From Thozetella sp. PMI_491 (Eukaryota > Ascomycota > Sordariomycetes > Chaetosphaeriales > Chaetosphaeriaceae), in the NCBI GenBank assembly GCA_021432635.1, contig MU270120.1, positions 1-64,000 on the forward strand: a DNA stretch of 64,000 nucleotides. Direction: 5' to 3'. A program made the position numbers and the translations under genes. Each line of letters starts with the position of its first letter. Within the stretch, counting starts at the first letter, position 1. Positions 36,977 through 49,500 of the stretch are shown in pieces. The notes beneath the pieces are model-generated. The model was not told the origin of the DNA. It saw only the letters and a list, made by a program, of their open reading frames with translations, and ran no database searches.

Positions 36977-38090
36977 TCATATATATAGTTTAATTTGGCC
37001 ACCGCGAATCATTGTGTTTGCGTGTACCTCTTTTTGTTTCTGCTGTTCTTCGGCGATAGCAACGGCCTCACCACCAGCATGTCCAATCGCGCGACTAACA
37101 GAGCCCCTAGAGTTTTCTTCTGTCGGTGGCCGTACCGTTGGATGTGGTAAATTTCTCCAAATGCAAACCCGTATCCCCTGATGCTGCCTCGCAAAGCAGG
37201 AATAATTTCTACGTCTTTTCGAAGAGGGTTTCCTCATGGCCCAGGACACTCTTTTAGTGGACAGATAATTGTGAGTCTCTTGGAGTCTATTTGGGCGCCT
37301 CGCTGACGAGGTCAGACTAAAGTGACGATGCCATGCCACCATTTGAGAGTTTCTTAACCAGGTGTCTCGCTCTCGCCGAGGTAGAGGTACCCAATCTCTT
37401 CTCCGAGCCGCCAACTTCGGGTTTCTTAGGTAGGTCGCTATACCTGCTGTCGTTGCCAGGGTCGGGGTCACGGTCATCATTATTCTCATTTCACATGTAT
37501 ATCTGGTGGAGGCAGACCTGAGAGCGAGATATTTACTCGGTATTAAGTAGCCAGCATTGAGAAGACGAGGAGGGGCATGCTACCAACTGGGTGTCAGCAA
37601 CTTTATACAGGGAGGTTCTGAGATGGTGTCGTAGAAGCATTCGTTACTGTCCTGAGATAGGTAGAGTAGGAAAATTATGACCGTCCTTTGAGATGGAAAG
37701 CTGTCCCTAAGCCTCAGCCTTAAGGTCTTTATGGTGAACTCGTGGTATTAAGTTTACTATCCTGCTTCATAGCTGTCCTCAAAGGAATGACGGCGAGGTA
37801 ACCTTCGTTTTGGAAAGGAAACATCTACCCCAAACTGCTATAGAATCGTAATTAAAGGAAATATTCGAGCATGCATATTCGTCGTGACTCTCACCTTCTA
37901 GGATATATTGTCGTGAGCAGGGAGGCTTGTCCTAGCCGTGGAAGCCTCGATCTAGCACCCCGACCTCCTGCTAAAGCGATACCATTTCGAAAGTCTTCCC
38001 CTAGGCACTGTGGAACTTTCTCTAAACACTTCGGACCACGATACCTACAGTACTTTTCTTTCAAACGCCCCCTAGGTAGTTCATAGGCAG
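36977..38090 (-). pseudogene. Decayed protein-coding stretch, family unknown
   Basis: The minus strand reads like genuine protein in several separate blocks, including an Asp/Asn/Pro-rich block near 37430-37490, a block with Lys-Lys-Pro and Arg-Ala-Arg features near 37330-37430, and an Ala/Glu/Gln-rich block near 36980-37130. The blocks lie in different frames and are broken many times. Base composition is more AT-rich than the flanking genes, which would fit repeat-induced point mutation or simple decay. I recognise no domain, no reverse transcriptase or transposase motif, and no terminal repeats. It could be a dead host gene or a piece of a repeated element. Confidence 0.4.
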
Positions 38091-38461
38091 TTGAGGCGAC
38101 TTAGCCGTCAAACCCTAACCCTTGAGTCTGTTTACAGATCTTCAAAGGGGCATGACAGCGACAGGAATTCAGTCTCTTCAACTATGGGGGAGATGAGGCG
38201 CACACGCCGCTACAGATCTAAAAATATTGAGCTCACAGCCGCAGGTGAGACTCCATCTCTAGGCTCTCCAGCAACACTTTTCAGGCCCTTCTTGCCTTGC
38301 CTAGTTTGGCATGTCGCCGTCTTAGTCACAGTCATAGCGTGCCTACTATGGGATGCAGGCTGTGTGCGAGGCGCACAAAGGCAGCGGATCCTGTCTATCG
38401 GCGTCTAACCCTGCACAGGAAGAGGCAGCGAGTACGCACTAAGCCAATACGCGACCACAGC

Positions 38462-38505
38462 GCAAGGCCCGCAAGGCCCGCAAGGCCCGCAAGGCCCGCA
38501 AGGCC
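38462..38505. repeat. 9-bp tandem repeat GCAAGGCCC, about 5 copies
   Basis: Four perfect copies of GCAAGGCCC are followed by one copy lacking its last base. A 9-bp unit keeps reading frame and would give repeated Ala-Arg-Pro, but the surrounding frame does not look like a gene. Confidence 0.9.
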
Positions 38506-41500
38506 GCTTGCCTCCCCACACCCCGGACACCGCCGAGCGATACACACCGGCATTTGATCCGCCTGAACCCAATGTGCCGAATCAGGTACTTAGTCGGCGG
38601 TACGAGAGCAATGGCTCGGGCGGGCGGGGACAAATCGGCCCCGCTCTCCGTCTGCAGCACTGTCGGTCAGAGAGATGCTGCATATCACCCCGGATGGGCG
38701 ACGCTCAGCCACATTGTCACGGCGCCAGGTGGTAATATCTTCGGGTGGTGGTTGGTGGACGGGAGAGTCGGGGTTCCATCGATGCCAGCGAAGAGCTGCA
38801 GACGAGAGCATCCCCACGAAGCTGGCCACGCTGGCCTGGCCCATCCAGGCTCACGAATACCCAGCCTCCTGCTCCTGACCCCGTGGTACGAGCCTGCAGC
38901 CACGTAGTTGACGTCTTGCGCAACGTATGCCCTGGCAAGCTGGTTGAGCTTGACATGGATCAGATTCTCCCCGGATCGCGACGTCGTACAGTACGTGCTA
39001 AACGGTGAAGTCCCGGCGGCGGGATGAAACGGAGGCCGCGATGCGGGCTTACATGACACCAAGACTTCTGACACCTCAGGCGCAGCTCTGTATATCAGCC
39101 ATACCGACTACAGTCCAGTCCGTAAGAAGCTCAGCATCCCGCCGAAGTGAGCTGGCAATGCGAGCTGGAATCTGGCCACCCCAATGAGCCCCAATGAGCC
39201 CCAATGTGTCTAGTCTAGGTTAGACGGCGAGCAATCCAGCCAATCTTGGATAAACTCCACCACCACCTCTGGGATAATAGAGGGCGAGCGAGGTGCGAGG
39301 GAGGGAATATCTCGCGCAACTATCAGCAGGCATAGTTACAGTAGTTACAGTACATACTGTACGCATTCGCTACCCTGGCGTAAGTACCAGATATGTCTGC
39401 CAGTCGAATGGCAGTCCAGTGCCCTGGGGCAGTTCCACGATGGGGATCCGCCAGAATGCCAGGCTGCATGCTTCGGCCAATAGAAGCCAGGCTCGGGCGC
39501 CAATATTCGGGCGATTAGGCCCGCCTCAGTCTGCACACAAAGTTGCACAAACTCTCTGGGTAGGAGGCCTCCCGCCAAGGCTGGGGGCCGACTGGAATAG
39601 CTTGTAAGGCAAACTTTTGGCACTTTGCTCGTCCTTGAAAGCAACTCGCATGAGGGTTCGCGCTGGGAGGAGGCGGAGCTTGAGGGGGATTTCTCTTTGT
39701 TGGAGCGCTTTTGTTGAAGCCAAAACAGATCGATCTGAGGAGGGACCGCGCATTCACTTTTGACCACGGCCCACCGGCCGCCGAGAGTGCATGGGAGTGG
39801 CCGGACAGCGGGCAGGCCTGGCAACCTGGAGTTGGAGCCTCCCCCCCCCCCCTGCCCCAACGTTTGGCGGCTATCTTACATGTATAGTACATAGGTAGTA
39901 CAAGTACAGCGCTTTGGACACCAGAGCTAGGAGGAAGGGGCATGGCGCCGGTGAGCGAAGGTATCTGGCCCGAGACGCCTTGACCTGCATGCGCTTCGCT
40001 CGACTGCCGATGCGTGGCCTGAGGTACGCGACCGGGCAGGAGCCAACCAACAGCCCCTTTCCGAACCCTTTCAAGGGCTATTCGTCTCGCTCGCGTAATA
40101 TTTTGGGGAAGGGGTTGTATTTCTGACGTTTGGGGGCGAATGTGGAATTAGCAGCAGCTTGGGGACGGGAGATCTGCAAAACCTGGCAGCCCCCTTACTC
40201 CGTACTACTGTACAGTACTAAATTTGCTCGAGCGTCATCATCTCGGATACAGTAGTTCGCGTAGCGGGGGTCGCACTGTCGGACAAGCAAACTACGGATA
40301 GTCGGGTTTGACGGACGGATTGCGGTGAGTAGCCTCTTCCCACTCAGCAGCGCCGAGCCTCGCAAGCTTAGGAACCCCCGGGAGCTTCGGTCCATCGGGG
40401 CAGGAAGGGAGCTCTGACGCATGCCTTGGGCGGGAAGAGCACGAGGCAGTGTTTGTTTGCATTTGGTGGCAAGGCGCCATCATCGTCTTTGGGCAACCGG
40501 GACATCGTGGATAGGGGCATCCTTGGGGTCCTCGTGGCAATGAACACCCGTACAGCCGGGATTTGTCGAAATACCGTCCGCTATGTGGGCTTACAGGCTG
40601 TGGCGGGTAGTGGTGACGCAATCATTTCGGGGACAGAAGGGCACAGAAGGGCACTCAAATTCGACTGCATGCAAAAACGAGGCTGGCGGGCCGCCCTGAC
40701 CACACTGGCAAACCACCGGTAGGTACCCTTTAGGCTTGTCTCTCATAGAGATCAGACGGTCGGTTCGGTCGATTTGCAAGACAGAGTGAAAGGAGAGACC
40801 TCGAGACAAGCTCTAGCCAAGACGGGTGGCACAAACAAGCAATATTTGGGATCTCTGGGCAATGCTGGGCAAATGCTGGGCACGATGACGCCCAGGCGCC
40901 GCGCCGTTGTGCCGATTTCTTGGAAGCAAGAAAGCTGGATGGCCAAGCTCTGGGGTTGGCTGCTCCGGGGTTGGGTGCTCTGCAGAGCTCAAGAGTCACA
41001 CGAGCTAGTCGAGCCCACTCGTCATCGTGCAGCGTTTACAGTACAGCAATCGCTGGCAGAGTTTGTTCTGCCGGCCACTTAGCGTCTTTTCTTGTATGTT
41101 GATTGAGATTAGAGAGCTGCTGCTTGTTCCCAGGGTGCACAGTTGGCCGTGGTTTCAGCGTGACCCAGCGTCATCGACGCCTTCCTCTCCCTAAACAATT
41201 ACTTACAGTGCGCCTCCCGCAGCGATCCTCATCGAAGTCCCCGATATTTGCCTTCCCGGAAAGAGCTTTTACTCTATTTTATTCTCCCAGCTTAATGAGA
41301 GGCCACGGCCAAGACTTTTTTGTCGGCGGGACGGATAGTAATACAAAGAAAAAGGAAAAGAAGCAATCCTCCTCTAGGTAGACAATCCGACAGTGCGAGA
41401 TTTGGAGTGTCCGGCGTAAGATTACCTGAGCCAGGGAGAGGTGTTATTATACCTACTAAGCTTAGGTATGCTATTGGAGGTACCCAAACTTGCGATGGTA

Positions 41501-43113
41501 CGGAATAATTACGTACTCCCATCAAAAGCACGGGCGTTTCAAAGCGAGAGCGACCACCCCTGTTCTGGCCCCAACAGAGAAGTGTGACAGTCGGCGTGGG
41601 CCAATCTGAGTGGCTCGGAGCGGCGCTTCCTGGCAATCGTCTACGTAGTTACCTAGCGACAGCGTGGGCAAGCGGCAAATATCCAAGCGTCAGAGACGTC
41701 GTTCCGTGCCAACATGAGTTTTGGAGGCCAAGAGCGGTGTCAATGCCCTGGATCCCACGCCGGAAGGCCCAATTGGGTTGTGGGAGGCCTTCCGCTTCGT
41801 ATCGGTGAAGGTTTAACTCAATTTTTCGTTGCCCAGACAGCAGAGCTTTCAGAGCTTTGGGGGGTTGATCATACTGCACAAGGTTGAGGCCGTCGCGCGT
41901 GGCGCTTTGCGTGTTTTTCCCACATACCTAATACCGTACCTAGCGGGCGCCTCCCGATGGCAGCGACTGTGGGCTCGAAATATCAACTGCCCACTGCCCA
42001 CTGCCCACGCGTGTTGCTAAACGTAGCTGCGTTGGAGCAGAAAGGGCCATTGAAGTAAAAAGAAAAGAAAGACAAAAGTACAAAGCAGACCCGCACTGCA
42101 AGCGGTGAAATGGAGGAAATGCAGGGAAGGAGCGCTGTGGATCATGTTCCAGCGGCCCTGGCTGGTCATCCATCCGTAAGGGTTGCCAACGCCAAGTCTT
42201 GGCATCGCTATCGCGTCCCCTAAGATTGAGCAAATCTGCGACCTGGGGAGTGGGCATCCTGTTATTATTACCCTGCTCATCCATTCGTTTCGTCACTGTG
42301 CCCTGCGCATCTTTCTGCCAGCTTCAGTCTTAACCCCGTCTTGTGGCCCTTCTTTCCCGCTCCCTCTCCCTCTCCTCCCATTCTCCCCTCCCCCTTCCCG
42401 ACCCAAGCACGAGGGCGTGACGGCGTCAGCAAGCTGCCTCTATCCTTTTCTTGTTTGTCGACGAGGGACCCAAGGTACGTACGATTGACGCTGCGCCCCC
42501 ATGCTGGTTCCCCCAGTCTGCCGCGCATTTCCAAATTGGACGCGCAACTCGCTCCCGGGAATCTGCCCGCCTGCTCGCGCCGCTTGGCTTCCTGGGCATT
42601 TCTGGGCGTTCTGGGCACCCCGTCCTAACCTCCTTTCTGCACCCCAGAGCTGCCTAGGCTTTCTCAACACCGCCTTACGTCTGCCCCCAGTTTTCTGTCA
42701 AGCAAGCAGAGGTCACGTCTCCTGCACTGCCGGCATTGTCGACTCAATACGCTCCATCTAAACCGAACCCCCCGCCGGAACGAGAGAGGCCGCCATCTTC
42801 TGGGTAGTATTTGACGTCCCAGAGGCTCCCAGATCACACCACCTACCACCCACCACCCACCATTGACGAACCGTTTTGAACGCTCCGACCCTGAGGAAAA
42901 TCGCCTGTTGTGACGTCCACCCTCTGGCGACTGCCCTCCCGCTAATTCCGACGCGGCCACCTCTCTGTTCCTGTCTTGCATCGCATTGCTCGACAAGACC
43001 TGCGAAATCAGTTGCACTTGTGTTGGTGCCAGCGGGATAAAAGCGACAAAGGCACGGACTCGGCTCTCCCATTCCAGTACCCGTTTTCGCCCCATACCCG
43101 AAGTACAGGGGAC

Positions 43114-45452
43114 ATGTCCTGTAAGTTTTGAGCCGTTTTTCTTGGGTGCAGCGCCCAGCCGCCCGATGTTTCGTGTGCTCCACACCACCCCCAGCGACAC
43201 CCTGGGCTCAGTCCTCCTCCGAGCCTGACCACCTTTTAACGAGGTCCAATTGGCGTCCCCCCTCCCCGGCACCGTTTTGTTGTCATATTTGTTTCTTCCT
43301 CAACAGCCTCTCCCCCCCCCGCACCGCATTTCTACTCCGCGAGTTAATGACCCCCTTTGTGCACTTTGCGCAACGATCGCATCAGCGCTGCTGCTGCCTT
43401 TCAGCTGAAACTACCCTTTGCTGATGGTTGCGGGACATTTCGCTTCTCTTCTCCGAGCAGGCCCCGCGCTGGCCACTGAGCTCCCGGACTGACCTCAATT
43501 GGGGGTCCTGTTGAACACCGACTAATGCGATGCCTTCAGTCAATCACCGTCAAATCAAGCGGGCGGCCCACAGGCTCGGACGCCATGATTCCAACTGGAA
43601 TCCATTTTCGCACACGTGGAAGAGCCGGAAGGACAGGCAAGATGCGCAGCGACGTGAGACGTGGGACGGCACGGATCTAGAGGCCCAGCAGGGTCGAGAT
43701 GACACTACGTCGCCGATAGTCCACGCGCAGACTGCGCCCGAACCATTTCTGCGCCAATCTGAAGAAGAGGAGAACGCCCCGACTTCCAGCAAGGAGATCG
43801 AGACGCGAGACACATCAGCGAGCCAGCCGGAGAGTGGGGATACCTTCGTTGGGTCCCAGTCGACCGGTGCCAATCTCGACGCACAAGATGGCACACGGAT
43901 GCGGGCGGGGAAGCGGACGTCGAAACCGAACCCTGCGCCCGAAGAGGAGCCTAAAAAGCAGAAGAAGGAGTCTCGTTTTGTGAAGCACGTGGAGCCGAAG
44001 GAACCATTCACCTTTGCAAACCAGCTGCAGCGCACCTTCCTCAACTCCTGGGTCAACGTCTTGATCTTGGCTGCGCCCGCCGGCATCGCGCTGAACTATG
44101 TCCCAGGAGTGAACAAAATCGCCGTCTTCGTCGTCAACTTCATTGCCATCATCCCTCTAGCTGCGATGCTTAGCTTCGCCACTGAGGAGATCGCATTGAG
44201 GACGGGCGAGACTCTGGGCGGATTGTTGAACGCAACTTTTGGGTAAGCTCCCCTCCCCCGCCGTTGTTTTCCTTCTCAATGTATCCCCGGTGGCTAACGG
44301 AGACCTAGCAACGCTGTCGAGTTGATCGTGGCCATCATCGCCTTGCTGCAGAACAAGCCGCTCATTGTCAAGACATCGCTCGTGGGCAGTATTCTGTCCA
44401 ACTTGCTCCTAGTTCTCGGCATGTGCTTCTTCTTTGGTGGACTACGGCGGGAAAAGCAGCATTTCAACACAGTTGTTGCGCAAACTGCTGCGAGTATGCT
44501 AGCTCTGGCCGTGGCTGCTGTCATTGTGCCCACAGTTTTCGATCAGACCACCGACAACCCGGCTAGCCAAGTCGCGCAGCTCTCGCGGGGAACTTCGGTC
44601 ATTCTTCTCGTGGTTTACGCCGCCTATCTGTACTTCCAGCTGCACACACACCACGCCGTGTTCAGCGCCGAGAGCCAGAAGGTGCCAATGCGTCCGTCAA
44701 AGTCTCAGCTCAAGCAGCGCGCTCTTGCCCAGGGACTGGCAACGCCGGTCGGCATAATGGGAGCATACGGAATACACTCAGCAGACGATAACGAGAAGCT
44801 TCGTACAACCATCCGCACCCCTCCCCACGGTGAAGAAGACGAAGACGACGGCGAGGAACCCCAGCTGCACTTCTTTGTGGCCCTTGCGACTCTCCTAGTC
44901 TCGACCGTCATCATCGCCTTTTGCGCTGAGTTCATGGTCGACGGGATCGACGCCATCACCCACCAAGGCGGCCTTAGCGCTGAGTTCGTCGGCCTGATCC
45001 TCCTCCCTATTGTGGGCAACGCTGCCGAGCACGCCACTGCCGTCACGGTCGCGATTAAGGACAAGATGGATCTGGCCATCGGGGTAGCCATTGGCTCCAG
45101 CATGCAGGTCGCCTTGTTCTTGATCCCACTGCTTGTTATCATCGGCTGGGGCCTTGGAAACGACGACATGTCGCTCAGCTTTGACGTCTTCCAGGTCGCT
45201 GTCCTCTTTGTTTCTGTCTTGCTCGTGAACTACCTCATTGCCGACGGACAGAGCCACTGGCTAGAGGGGATGCTGCTGATGTGTCTGTACTGCATCATTG
45301 CAGTCTGTTCGTACTGTAAGTTTGATCGAACTTGGACCCAGACCCCAACAGCTAGCTAATCTCATTGATCAGGGTACCCTCTCGAAGAGAACGGATCATC
45401 TAGCGGTAGCAGCAACTCCACCTCGTCCTCTCACATCCTTCTTGCCTCTTGA
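43114..45452 (+). CDS. Vacuolar Ca2+/H+ exchanger (CAX/Vcx1 type)
   Basis: Moves Ca2+ into the vacuole in exchange for protons, helping to reset cytosolic calcium. Preferred model: a 7-nt first exon (43114-43120, ATGTCCT), a 419-bp intron, then exons 43540-44242, 44309-45315 and 45373-45452, giving 598 residues. The simpler alternative starts at ATG 43530 without the first intron and gives 599 residues. The spliced start is favoured by a consensus GTAAGT donor, a CGACTAAT branch sequence and a TTCAG acceptor that would remove the 43530 ATG. The first 160 residues are hydrophilic. Two CaCA repeats follow, with signatures GETLGGLLNATFGNAVELI and LPIVGNAAEHATAVTVAI; these carry the ion-binding Glu residues. 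An acidic cytosolic loop (EEDEDDGEEP) separates them. About eleven membrane segments are visible. The tail is Ser-rich. Confidence 0.92.
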
Positions 45453-46561
45453 AGATAACTCCGCGTGGACACCCTCGCACCAAAGGTCTGCCTCCACAAC
45501 AGACACACAGGCATCGCCCTTACGACTTTCTCTTGTATATCTGTACCATAGCGCCCTGTAAACATACCCACCGGCTGCGTTGTATCATACCTAGTCTTTT
45601 ACCGGGGTTACGAAACCCACAGCGCGAAACCAGGAGGCTCGGAGTTTCTTTACGTGCTTATCTCGCGGGATCTTGATCAACCTTCCACTTAGACCCAGAT
45701 ACGGACTTTATTTTCCCATTTGTTATTTTCGGACGATTTCTTGGCTCAAAGATTCTTCGCGGGAACTCGAGAAATAGGCTAGGGTAGAGAGGCGTAATAA
45801 TCTCTCTAACAAAGTGAAAGCGAAACGGGTAGGAATATTTTGTCGGAGGCAATCATCCTCGCGGATTTTGCGCCCAAAAAAAGCAATTACCGTAATGCTA
45901 TTTTGTTGACTCGAGCCGTCTTGGCCCGCGGTAATAAGCGTGATAATGGTGACTACCAAACGAGCTAAAAAGGCTAGCAATGAGCCAACAGGGTTAATGA
46001 CGAGCGTCCAGGCCCTCAAATCTGGCCCGCTTGCCTTGTACTGAGGTATCAAATATACAGGGGGTGGGTTGTAAATGTAGAGAGTTGGAAGGAAGTACCT
46101 GGTGGGCGTGTCTCGGACGGGTTGGCAAGGCGGCCTTGCCAGATATGAACACCATCTTGCTCCCTGGGGCATGAATCCAGCATTGCGAAGACTATCGTTA
46201 CCATGCAAGGCCGTGGTGGTAGCAGGTAGAGAGCCTCCTAGTAGCTATGGAGCAGCCTATGCTTGAAGACATTCAATCGTGTGGCACCTGTATTTGGCCG
46301 TGAGCCTCGCTCGAACATACTGTCACGTAACGTAGCCACAAGCGACAGAGGTCTACCGCCACACAATCGATTTGGGAGCCAGAAAAGGCCGAATATTGGT
46401 ATCAGATTGCTAAACTCCTCCCCCGTCTACCCCTCTCCTTCTATATGCGCGTGTACTCTTGTGCTCTCATCGAAATTCATCATCATGCTAATTATAATAC
46501 TATACACTTTGATTTCTCCATAGGCCCCACACTCCCGGTTTTCTCATGGTAATCGGGGGCC
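45453..46561. other. 1.1-kb convergent 3' region
   Basis: This separates the stop of the calcium exchanger from the stop of the DUF676 esterase gene. It is more AT-rich than the coding flanks and contains a minus-strand frame of 161 codons (45723-46208), which I consider accidental. No other feature was recognised. Confidence 0.5.
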
Positions 46562-49500
46562 TCATTTGGTGCTAGGCCCTTTACCGGAGAACTTCTCAGC
46601 CCAGTAGGCGCCGCTGAACGGACTTGGGCTCCGGTCCTCGAGCGGCGACTCCCTGACGGGTAACGACGGCCCGGCGTCGTTCAGCCCCGGCCCGAAGCCG
46701 GCAGCGGCCGCCCCTTCCTTGCGGTGGTCGTAGCTCGCTCGCCGACTCTCTCCGCCGTACGAGTCCGACTCCTCGCCGCTGTCAGCCCAGTCACGGTCGC
46801 TCCAAGTCACCGAGTCAAGGCGGTCGACGGGCGGGCGCGGCGACGAGCGCACCGAGGGTCCAGGCGGATCAGAGGACGGAGAGCCGGACGAGGAAGACAT
46901 GGCGCGCACAGCCCTGTCCTCCGAACTGACCTTGGGTGTGCGAGGAAGGTCCGGCACTGCATCCAGAGCCTCCCGCGCCTCACTAGCAGTTCTCTCCTCA
47001 GACTTCAGACGATAGGTGGGGCGGCCAGGCTTCTTCGCCTTGCTCGGCGTCTCTGCACTGTCATCGCCACTTTCACCGTCATCCTGTGGCTTCTCCGTCT
47101 TGGTCTCATCCCCATCTTCTCCAGGAGGCTTGTCGAGGCCCTTGGCTCGCTCGCGGCTGCTCTCCTTCTCATCGCGGGTTCGGGCCGTAGCAGAGTCACT
47201 AAAATGCGACTCGACTAGGTGGTGCACCACGGGCCAACCGAAGGCGTTGGCAAAGGTCCGCCGTACAATGATGTTGTTGTGGGCGTCTGGCTCGAGCTTG
47301 ACGAGGACCTTGCGCCAACTGAGATCGCGGTGATAGGCGCGGGCAATCTTCTCTTCGACTTTCATCTGCGAGCTGTCGATCACTTCGTTTGGATCCTTGT
47401 CCGGATTCGTGTGGACGGTATCGTCATAGTCGCGCTGCGAGAGGCCAGAGTCGACCGGCTCGACGTGCGGTGATGGGAAGGGCGAGGAGCTTTCTGATTT
47501 GGAAGACTTGTGTGTGTTGGCGGAGGAACTCGTGCGACTGAAGGATTTCCGGCGGAGGGCGAGGGCGCCGGTAGGACGCCGTTTCAGCGGCGGCGGCGGA
47601 ATATCAGTAGGGTGGTAGATGCGATCGTGGAAGATGGTTCGGGGGCGCTTGGACGGATCAATCAAATATTCTATTGATGGCAGCTTCGGGTTGAGCAAGT
47701 CGCCGGCTGATTCGAAGAAACTGGTCCTAGGCGGCGCCGAGACGCCGTCTCCGCCCTCGGCGAGGTCGACGCCGGACGTGACGCGGGACTTGGACGACGA
47801 CGAGTCTGTGGATGAGATCTCGTCCAGCCGTAGTGTCTGGCTTCGTTGGTATATCTTCTTCTGCTTGGCAGTTGTCGGCGGCGGTGACTTCGGGGGGTCC
47901 TCTTTGCGGAAAAAGTTGAAGAAGCCCGTGAAGGGGTTGATATTGTTTTGTGTGTTAGAGGTGAAGGCCAGGTCGTCTGGGTCGCCACCTGTCAAGTCCG
48001 GCGTCGGGTAGGGGTTGGAGGACACGGGCCTCAGGGTCTGCTGATCGTCGTCCATGGTGGCGTTGGAGGGGGGCTGCGGGACCTCGTGGGAAGGGTCGTC
48101 GGGTGGCGTCGACTTGCCCGCATCCGGGCCGTCCTGAGCCTCTTCTACAGGGGACCATGGACCGATCCTGGGCGACGTCATGTTGGCACCCGTAAGCTCG
48201 GCCCACCCAAAGCCGACGACGGTTTCCACCAGGCCGGCTTCCCTCCTCGCTTTCTCGACGCGCCCTAGGCCCTGCCAGTCCAGGAAGAGTAGGCAGCTGG
48301 TCCGCAGGGGCACGATGCCGTCGTTGACGACGTTCGAGTAGACGGTCCGGTTCCGAAATTTCTTGAGTGCCGTGTGAGCCGGCCCCGTTGGCAAGATGCG
48401 CAACAGGGGCTTCGACTCGGGCTGCGTTTCTCCGTACACATGCTTGTGCGCGTTCTCACCCAGGTTGCTCACGATGGCGCCCCAGCCGCTCCTCGCGAGC
48501 GTAGGTGCCCGCCATGTGAGGCCCAGATCCTGGCCCGTCCTCCCTACTAAGCCGAAGTCGAGCGCAAAGTTGACGTAGATAGGGTTCTCGTGGTTAAGAC
48601 CGAGGAAGGGCGAGGCTACTGCGATGAAGTTGATGGGCTCGATTAGGTCAAAAAACTTGGGTGAGTGCTTCTGGATATAGGCGATGGCATAGGTCTGGAT
48701 CAGACCGCCCAGCGAGTGGGCCACGAAGCTGATCTTGGTGATCTTGTACAGCCTCTTCCCGGGCGCCGTTGGCGCAGCGTGGATGGTGCTGTGCTTGTGC
48801 ACCGGCGCCCCGGGACCCGTGTTTTTGTGCGCGGTGCTCTTCAGCGTGTGCGTAATGGCTTCTGAAGCGGCCTTGGCTGTCGGGAGAAACGGCTGGTCCG
48901 GGTATGTCATGGAGAGAATATATCGTGCGAGTCGCTTACCCAAGTACTTGACGCCTCTTTCCGTCTTGGTCGCATTGCCCGAGAATCCTCGCACGATGAC
49001 GTCCTCGTCGTCTTCGTCGCCGCTCTCCTCTTCCTCTAGACCATCCTCTTCTGCGGCTTTCGGCGCAGGCCCCTGCCCACCATCGGCATCGCTGAGTCTT
49101 TTGTCGCCCTTCTCGGACGCTTCTCGTTGAGCGGCCCTCCGTGTGGCCCTTTCCTTCGCTCTCCTTTCCTTCGCATCTAGCTTCGCCTGCCGAACGCCGG
49201 CGTCAATGCTTTCCTTTAAGAACAGCATGTCGGCGCCAAGATTACTATGCAGACCATGCGACAGTACCACCAAGTGCACCTTTTTCTGGCGCTTGGAGGG
49301 CGGGATGCCCCCTGCCACCGCCGTGGCTACGGGAGCACCGGGCACCGTCTCGGCATCGGTATCCCGGGCCCGCCGCCAACCGACCTCGTCCCAGCCTGGT
49401 AGCTGGGGCTTGTTCCATAAGGCTGCTGTATCCTCCACCTTGAGGTGTACCGCGCGCGAGAACACTCCTTTCTGGCCGTCTGGCCTAGGCGTCCCCGGGA

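Larger units (their letters stand above)
36760..43113. other. 6.3-kb gene-poor region
   Basis: No intact gene is supported. Its parts are a decayed minus-strand coding stretch (36977-38090), a 9-bp tandem repeat (38462-38505) and, from about 39000 to 42300, non-coding sequence with many short palindromic TACAGTAC/GTAC-rich pieces (39330-39365, 39880-39915, 40200-40220). From 42300 onward a C/T-rich leader belongs to the calcium exchanger gene. Confidence 0.55.

Noticed and set aside
39345-39860. 171-codon minus-strand frame
   Set aside because: It starts in a C-run and ends in palindromic repeats; nothing protein-like was recognised.
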